DNA from: a virus
DNA length: 42,199 nt
Direction: 5' to 3' (one strand)
Virus record (IMG/VR): IMGVR_UViG_3300048597_000273
Location: 1 to 42,199 of that record
Shown piece by piece: positions 37,361 through 42,199 of this stretch (its first letter is position 1; every line of letters begins with the position of its first letter). Below the pieces are notes generated by a model. It was not told the DNA's origin. It saw only the letters and a program-made list of their open reading frames with translations, and did no database searches. Both the position numbers and the translations under genes were made by a program.

Positions 37361-39808
37361 ATGAGCACCGCATCGCTGAAGGTCCGGCTGCTGCTCGACC
37401 TGGTCAATCGCCTCTCCGGGCCGGCCGGCAAGGCACAGAAGAGCCTCCGGGATGTGCGCGAGGAGGCCAAGGGCCTGAACCGTGCCAAGGGTGGCGAACA
37501 GATTGCCCGCGACCTCGAACGGGCCCGGCAGGCCGCCGCCAGGGCGCAGCGCGAGGTGCGGGCTCTCAAGCGCGAACTCAGGGACGCCTCCAAGGCCGGC
37601 AGCGCCCTGAACATCGTTGCCATGGGCAACATGAAAAAGGCCCAGAAAGCCGGGGCACAGGGCGGGCCTGGGGCGGCTGGTGGTTTGGCAGCAATGGCCG
37701 GAAATGCACGGCTCATGGGCGGTCTGGCCGTCGCATACGGGGGATATCGGGCCGGACAAACGGTCAAGAAGGAGCTCGATTTCGGGCGGCTGATGTTCGA
37801 GCTCGAGAAGGCGACCGACGAGACAGGCGAGGCGCTGGCGAAAAGGGAAGCTGCGATCCGGCGCATGGCTCTTTTGACGGGCAAGACAAAGGAAGACCTC
37901 GCCAGCATCATGACGAATGCCGCGTTCTCGGACCGGCCAAAGGAAGACCTAAACCGCTTCACCGAATATGCCGCTGGGGCGATGAACGCATGGGGCACCA
38001 GCGCGGAGGACACAGGTCAGGCCCTGGCCGAGATCGGCAACATCTACAAGGCCAACCAGGCGCGCATCGAGGAGATCGGGGATAGCGTCAATACACTGGC
38101 TGACAAAAGCGCCTCGCGAGAAACCGATCTTCTACAGTTTCTGCGGACCTCCGGTGAGCAAGCTCGCCTCATGGGCATGTCAGCAGAGCAGACATTGGCC
38201 TTCGGTGCCGCCCTGAAGGAACGAGGTGTTCGTACCGATGTCGCGAGCACCGGCTTTAAGGCTCTACTGACAAAACTTTCCACATTCGATCTGGAAGACG
38301 AAGGCCTGACTGGAGGCATCAAAGCTGCAGGCCTCGACCCCAAAAAGTTCAAACAGGCTCTTGCCAAGGATGCGACGGGGGCCATCGTCACCCTTCTAAA
38401 GGGCCTGGACAAGATCAAGGACCCCTTGAAGCGGATGGAAGCCTTCAAGGGCATTGGGGGCCTCGAATACGCTGACGACTTTTCATCTCTCGCAGGCGCG
38501 ATAGACCGGCTGCAAGAACTCCTCGGCGTGGTCAGCAACAAGGCGAATTATGCCGGCTCGACCATGCAGCAGGCAGCCACGGCAGCAACTAAGGAGTTCA
38601 ACAAGGTCGACCGGTCCATGCGGGCGATCGAGGAGGCAGGCTCGCGCATCGGTGCCGCTCTTATCGGGCCGCTCGGCATCGTCGCCCAGAAGTTCAACGA
38701 CATTGCGCTGGCGGCTGACCAGGCGAAAGAAGCATCCGAATCGATGGCCCGATCCGAGGATGGCATCGCCAAGAAGCTTGCTGCTGATGAAAACCTGACG
38801 CAGGCCGAACGCCGCCAGATCGAGAGCGACCCTGCACTGCGGGCACGTGTCATTCGCGGGGCAAACAGCCGACGTTCACAGGCTGACTTCGACGCGACCC
38901 AACAGAGAATGGATGGTGCTTCGACCCCGGAAGCCGCATTGCGTGAGCGCGGCCGGTTGCTGGCGCGGCAACTGGATCGCCAGATCGAGACGCTGCTGGC
39001 CAGCATGGCAGCTAGCCCTGGGGGTGGCTCGATGGGCGACCGGAAGCGACTGGAAGCGCTGCGTAGACAGCGGGCTGACATGCCCAGCAACACGCTCGAA
39101 GGCGATCTGCCAAACGGCCGCTCCGGCCTCCAGCGTCAAGGCGATCACGGAAATTCGGAAAAGCAGGCAAGAGGGGAAGCGCGGCTCGCAGCCATCCGGG
39201 CTCAAATCGATGCATTGACCGCGCGCATGCACCGCCTGGATGGGCTCGCGCAGGCCTTCGGAAATACCAAGGCTGGACGGGATTTCGCAGCCGATGCCCA
39301 CGACGCTAGACGGCGGCGTGACAATGCTACCTTCGGCATTGCCCCCGGCAGCCGGTTCGGGTTCGGCCGAGGCGGCGCGCCGGGCGGGGGAGCGATGCCT
39401 GCCACGGGCTCGGGCCTGTCCATGTTCGGGCTGGGCACGGGCGTGAGCGGCTGGGCGAAGCGGGCCCGGGCCGCCTTCGAGGTCGACCTGGGCGAGGCAG
39501 GGATGAGCATTACCGACCGGATGGCGGCCGGGCTGACGGGCGGTGAGGGCAAGGTCACCAGTGCGGCCGCGCAACTCAGTGATGGCGTAACCAGCAGGCT
39601 GGCCCAGGCCGATGGTGCCGAGGCCGGCCGGCAGGTGGCCCAGACGTATGCCGATGGGATCCGTTCGGGAGAAGGGGCTGCCGTTGCGGCCGCACAGGCG
39701 CTGGCAGGGAAGGTAAGAGGGGTGCTTTCCGGCGCAGGAGCCGGCACCCAGACAGCCTCGGCCGTGCGATCGCGGGTGTCCGGGGCGCTCAATGACGGGG
39801 TTGCGTGA
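37361..39808 (+). CDS. T: Tail tape measure protein (P2 T-like)
   Basis: This 815-aa protein has a coiled-coil N-terminus (about residues 15-90), a glycine/alanine hydrophobic stretch (GAAGGLAAMAGNARLMGGLAVAYGGY, about 104-129) and the TP901-type tape-measure core (AAGAMNAWGTSAEDTGQALAEIGNIY..., DLLQFLRTSGEQARLMGMSAEQ). It sets tail length and lines the tube. Confidence 0.92.
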   Translation: MSTASLKVRLLLDLVNRLSGPAGKAQKSLRDVREEAKGLNRAKGGEQIARDLERARQAAARAQREVRALKRELRDASKAGSALNIVAMGNMKKAQKAGAQGGPGAAGGLAAMAGNARLMGGLAVAYGGYRAGQTVKKELDFGRLMFELEKATDETGEALAKREAAIRRMALLTGKTKEDLASIMTNAAFSDRPKEDLNRFTEYAAGAMNAWGTSAEDTGQALAEIGNIYKANQARIEEIGDSVNTLADKSASRETDLLQFLRTSGEQARLMGMSAEQTLAFGAALKERGVRTDVASTGFKALLTKLSTFDLEDEGLTGGIKAAGLDPKKFKQALAKDATGAIVTLLKGLDKIKDPLKRMEAFKGIGGLEYADDFSSLAGAIDRLQELLGVVSNKANYAGSTMQQAATAATKEFNKVDRSMRAIEEAGSRIGAALIGPLGIVAQKFNDIALAADQAKEASESMARSEDGIAKKLAADENLTQAERRQIESDPALRARVIRGANSRRSQADFDATQQRMDGASTPEAALRERGRLLARQLDRQIETLLASMAASPGGGSMGDRKRLEALRRQRADMPSNTLEGDLPNGRSGLQRQGDHGNSEKQARGEARLAAIRAQIDALTARMHRLDGLAQAFGNTKAGRDFAADAHDARRRRDNATFGIAPGSRFGFGRGGAPGGGAMPATGSGLSMFGLGTGVSGWAKRARAAFEVDLGEAGMSITDRMAAGLTGGEGKVTSAAAQLSDGVTSRLAQADGAEAGRQVAQTYADGIRSGEGAAVAAAQALAGKVRGVLSGAGAGTQTASAVRSRVSGALNDGVA

Positions 39809-40230
39809 TGACGCCGCTGCTGTCGATCGGCCCCCACATCTTCGAGATTTTCCCGCTCAACCTGCAAAAGATCGAGGAGGAAACCACCGTCAACTGGCCT
39901 GTTGTCGAGCGCTTCGGCATGGGGCCAGCCCGCCAGTTCACCGGTCAGGGCGAGACCAGCTTCAAGATAGAGGGGCTTTGTTTCAACGAGGAGTTCGGCG
40001 GCTACACCGAATATCTGGCGTTGAAGGCGACGGCCGCCGCCGGGCAGCCGCTCGAGATCCTCGGCTGGGGCACGGGCGCAGCCTACGGGCTGGTGATCGG
40101 CCCGGCCTGCATCCTGAAGGTGTCGGCCACACATGAGGCCATCGGGCCGGACGGCATCGGTCGAAAGATCACGTTCCATGTGGAGTGCGGATCGTTCGGC
40201 GAGAGCTTTGGTGGAGGGCTGTTCGGATGA
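39808..40230 (+). CDS. U: Tail protein U
   Basis: The 140-aa product has the P2 U pattern: HIFEIFPLNLQKIEEETTVNWP, RQFTGQGETSFKIEGLCFNEEFGG and GWGTGAAYGLVIGPACI. It acts in tail completion. TGATG coupled to the tape measure; GTG 39805 is an alternative start. Confidence 0.9.
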   Translation: MTPLLSIGPHIFEIFPLNLQKIEEETTVNWPVVERFGMGPARQFTGQGETSFKIEGLCFNEEFGGYTEYLALKATAAAGQPLEILGWGTGAAYGLVIGPACILKVSATHEAIGPDGIGRKITFHVECGSFGESFGGGLFG

Positions 40231-40451
40231 TCGTTGAAGTCACAGCCCCGCTGACAGTGGACGATCTGGTCTGGCGCGCCTTTGGTGACGCCGACACGGC
40301 GCTGGTCGACCAGACGATCAACCTCAATCCGGGGCTGATGGACAGGCTTGCCAGCGCAGGCCCGTTCCTGCCGCCCGGCCTCAAGATTGTGCTGCCCGAG
40401 CGGCGGCAGGGGAGCACCGCGACGCAAGCAACTGTGAAGCTGTGGGACTGA
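40227..40451 (+). CDS. X: Tail protein X
   Basis: This 74-aa LysM-like protein (TVDDLVWRAFGDADTALVDQTINLNPGL...LPPGLKIVLPE) matches P2 X. It may attach to peptidoglycan or the baseplate hub. ATGA upstream, TGATG downstream. Confidence 0.9.
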   Translation: MIVEVTAPLTVDDLVWRAFGDADTALVDQTINLNPGLMDRLASAGPFLPPGLKIVLPERRQGSTATQATVKLWD

Positions 40452-41476
40452 TGGCTCGCGCGTTCACCCCGAAGATCGAAGTGACGGTCGACGGCAAGCC
40501 CGTGGCCGGCATCTTCTACTCCCTGCTGGTCAAGGCGACCCTGAGGGACGAGGCCGGCAAGACGGCCGACAGCCTCACCCTGACCTTTGACGACGCGCGA
40601 AACCAGATTGCACCCATCCGGAAAGGAGCCGAGATCGCTGTCCGCCTCGGCTATCTGGAGACCGGGCTCTTCGACAAGGGCCTGTTCAAGGTCGAGAAAG
40701 CCCCGCTGCGCGGATCGGTCAGCAAAGGTGAGTTCCTCGAGGTGACGGCCAAGGCGGCCGACATGACCAAGGAGGTCAAGGGCGAGGGGCGAAAGGCCTA
40801 TTTCAACAAGACGCTCGGCCAGATCATCGAAGCCGAGGCGAAGGCTGCGGGGTTTGAGGCGCTGGTCGATCCTGAACTCGCAGGCATCCAGCTGCCCTAT
40901 CGCCTGCGCTTCGACCAATCGCGCATCGACTTCATCACGGGTCTGGCGGCCGAGGCAGGCGGCACCGCAAAGCCGGCCGGCGGCAAGATCATCGTGCAGA
41001 AGCGCGGCGGCGGCACATCCGGCTCAGGCCTGGCCCTGGCACCCATCCGGATCGACAAGCGGGACTGCTCGGAGTGGATAATCGACCCTGACGGGCGGCT
41101 GCAATACGGCGAGGTCGAGGCCTTCTTCGTGGACCCCAAGACCGGCAAACGCCAGACCGTGAAGGAGAAGACGGGTCTCGACGGGCCTGCCTTCACCCTG
41201 CGCGAGCCCTTCAGCGACGAAAAGCGCGCGCGGCGGGCCGCCAAGGCCGAGACGGGCCGGCTCAACCAGGGCACCGGGAACGGCACCTTCACCATGGCCG
41301 GCCGCCCCGAAGCACAAGCCGGTGCCCCTGCGATCCTGACCGGGTTTCGGCCGGATGCAAACGGCGAATGGCGGGCCGATGTCGTCGAGCACAACATCGA
41401 GCCGGGATCCTCGGGCGGCTTCACCACCACCGTGGAAGTCAAACCGAAGGAGGACGGCAAGACCAAGAGCGAATGA
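40451..41476 (+). CDS. D: Baseplate hub protein D (late control D-like)
   Basis: This 341-aa protein has the P2 D / gp27-type hub pattern: KADSLTLTFDDARNQIAPIRKGAEIAVRLGY-like start, LRGSVSKGEFLEVTAKAADM, YFNKTLGQIIEAEAKAAG and LRFDQSRIDFITGLAAEAGG. The hub connects the tail tube to the V spike. It is the last structural gene; the start 40451 overlaps the X stop. Confidence 0.92.
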   Translation: MARAFTPKIEVTVDGKPVAGIFYSLLVKATLRDEAGKTADSLTLTFDDARNQIAPIRKGAEIAVRLGYLETGLFDKGLFKVEKAPLRGSVSKGEFLEVTAKAADMTKEVKGEGRKAYFNKTLGQIIEAEAKAAGFEALVDPELAGIQLPYRLRFDQSRIDFITGLAAEAGGTAKPAGGKIIVQKRGGGTSGSGLALAPIRIDKRDCSEWIIDPDGRLQYGEVEAFFVDPKTGKRQTVKEKTGLDGPAFTLREPFSDEKRARRAAKAETGRLNQGTGNGTFTMAGRPEAQAGAPAILTGFRPDANGEWRADVVEHNIEPGSSGGFTTTVEVKPKEDGKTKSE

Positions 41477-41590
41477 CCGAAGGGCGGCGGGGGCCGCGCG
41501 AACGGCACCGGGAACATCCTGGCAGAGACCCGGCCGGCAACACCAATCCATGAACACCGCCCCGCCTGAGCGCAGGAGGCGATGATTCTC
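41477..41590. other. Spacer before the right-end gene
   Basis: There is no gene of size here. An 11-codon frame (41550-41585, MNTAPPERRRR) ends across the ATG at 41582 and may be a leader or chance. AGGAGG (41574-41579) is the ribosome site for the methylase start. Confidence 0.4.
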
Positions 41591-42016
41591 ATGGAGACGG
41601 CAATGCATGAAGCTCTTTTCGATGTGCGCCCCATCAGCCCCGTGGCGGGCTATGTGGGAGGCAAGCGACAGCTGGCCAAAACGGTCATCCGTGCCCTGAA
41701 TGGCATTGACCATCAGGTCTATGCGGAGCCCTTCGTGGGCATGGGAGGCGTGTTCTTTCGGCGCGACAGGCGGCCGAAGGTGGAGGCGATCAACGACCTC
41801 AATCAGGATGTGGCGACGTTCTTCCGGATCCTGCAGCGGCACTACGAGCCATTCCTCGACATGCTCAAGTGGAGGCTTTCAAGCCGCACCGACTTTGACA
41901 GGCTGATGACGATGCCGCCTGATGCCCTGACCGATCTTGAGCGAGCCGCCCGCTTTCTCCAGCTCCAGCGGATGAGCTTGCCGACATCGAACCGCGCTTT
42001 ACCGCCCGGTGCATGA
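41591..42016 (+). pseudogene. Truncated Dam-type adenine methylase
   Basis: The 141 residues correspond to the N-terminal half of a D12-class N6-adenine methyltransferase: PVAGYVGGKRQLAK (SAM-binding entry), AEPFVGMGGVFF (motif I) and AINDLNQDV. The frame then leaves the family after RAARFLQLQRMSL and stops, so the DPPY catalytic motif is absent; full Dam proteins are about 270 aa. It is probably inactive. ATG 41591 has the better spacing (11 nt) from AGGAGG; ATG 41582 is only 2 nt away. Mu also keeps DNA-modification genes at the right end, so this may be the remains of a modification gene. Confidence 0.78.
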
Positions 42017-42026
42017 AATTCGGTTT

Positions 42027-42074
42027 GCTACAAAAGCAATTGTCCCGAACTCCAAAACCAATTGTCCCGCTACA
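42027..42074 (-). promoter_or_regulatory. attR: right terminus with two inverted transposase-binding repeats
   Basis: On the minus strand, GGGACAATTGGTTTTGGAGT (42049-42068, R1) and GGGACAATTGCTTTTGTAGC (42027-42046, R2) repeat the left-end motif. R1 lies 6 nt inside the ACA terminus, as L1 lies 6 nt inside the left one. No third site is evident. They would be bound by transposase A. Confidence 0.9.
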
Positions 42075-42079
42075 GTCAC
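42075..42079. repeat. Right 5-bp target-site duplication GTCAC
   Basis: An exact copy of 123-127 directly after the right terminus, marking the junction with the host. Confidence 0.93.
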
Positions 42080-42199
42080 AATTCGTGAGCGTGCCGGATT
42101 GATAGCCGATCAGCGCGACGCTGTCAAGGACATTATTCCTACAACCTTAACGGGTGTCAAGTTGTATCGTTTCAGCCCCCCGTCCGGGCGTGATGGCTC
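42080..42199. other. Host DNA right of the prophage
   Basis: Host sequence with no identifiable gene. It carries two tandem minus-strand promoter-like sequences (42099-42160). A plus-strand frame is open through it, but it is too short to identify. Confidence 0.4.
42099..42160 (-). promoter_or_regulatory. Tandem host promoters pointing into the prophage
   Basis: On the minus strand, TTGACA (42155-42160) is followed after 17 nt by AATAAT (42132-42137). A second TTGACA (42122-42127) is followed after 17 nt by TATCAA (42099-42104). Both have a perfect -35 and ideal spacing. They point into the right end of the prophage, about 25 bp away, and before insertion would have driven the DNA now in the left flank. 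Confidence 0.6.

Larger units (their letters stand above)
128..42074. mobile_element. Complete Mu-like transposable prophage with P2-like contractile tail
   Basis: The element is bounded by TGT...ACA termini and a GTCAC duplication. It carries repressor, Ner, transposase A, target-selection ATPase B, GemA, a Mor-type activator, lysis, packaging, head and tail genes. There is no tyrosine or serine integrase, as expected for a phage that integrates and replicates by transposition. Nearly all structural genes look intact. The only clearly broken gene is the methylase at the right end. It therefore looks potentially inducible, although that is an inference from gene content. It has Mu-type replication and head genes with a P2-type tail. 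Confidence 0.95.

Noticed and set aside
1-42199. CRISPR arrays, tRNA or rRNA genes
   Set aside because: No regular spaced repeats and no cloverleaf or rRNA sequence were noticed.

Overview
The window holds one complete Mu-type (transposable) prophage, 128-42074 (41,947 bp), with about 125 bp of host DNA on each side. The limits come from the sequence itself. The prophage starts TGT and ends ACA. Each end carries a 20-nt transposase-site repeat (consensus GGGACAATTGGTTTTGGAGT) placed 6 nt inside the terminus. The 5-bp host sequence GTCAC is duplicated exactly at both junctions (123-127 and 42075-42079). High GC, ATGA/TGATG-coupled genes and the phage gene families suggest an alphaproteobacterial host (Rhizobiales- or Rhodobacterales-like). 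The species cannot be read from the flanks.

Left arm, minus strand (567-2994): an S24-type CI repressor; a secreted protein translationally coupled to it; a low-GC two-gene operon with its own promoter and operator (small unknown protein plus an Aca2/YdiL-like HTH protein, which is the architecture of an anti-CRISPR operon); and a YdcA-like secreted cysteine protein. These are lysogenic-control and accessory genes.

Early and middle region, plus strand (3079-13695): Ner, a stand-alone MuA-N-like DNA-binding protein, a small membrane protein, a ParB-like protein, transposase A (DDE residues D266, D331, E383), the ATPase B, a lone DnaA domain IV protein, a DUF3164 protein, GemA, an ASCH-like protein and about ten small uncharacterised genes, ending with a Mor/C-family late activator.

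Late region, plus strand (13705-41476): three copies of the palindrome CTGACGCGCGTCAG stand before the lysis/packaging block (13821), the protease/capsid/baseplate block (21935) and the sheath/tail block (34858). They are the likely targets of the Mor-like activator. Lysis: NlpC/P60-CHAP-like endolysin, an Acb2-like anti-CBASS protein, holin and spanin-like genes, plus a secreted nuclease. Head: Mu type (DUF2730, small and large terminase, DUF935 portal, F, protease with nested scaffold, cement protein, T). Tail: P2 type and in P2 order (V-W-J-I-fibres-FI-FII-E/E'-T-U-X-D), including a candidate -1 frameshift site in E.

Right end: a truncated Dam-type methylase and the right transposase sites. 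The points most worth following are the putative acr-aca operon, the Acb2-like gene, the three-copy late operator, the toxin-like C-terminus of F, and the G14 tract at 10455-10468.
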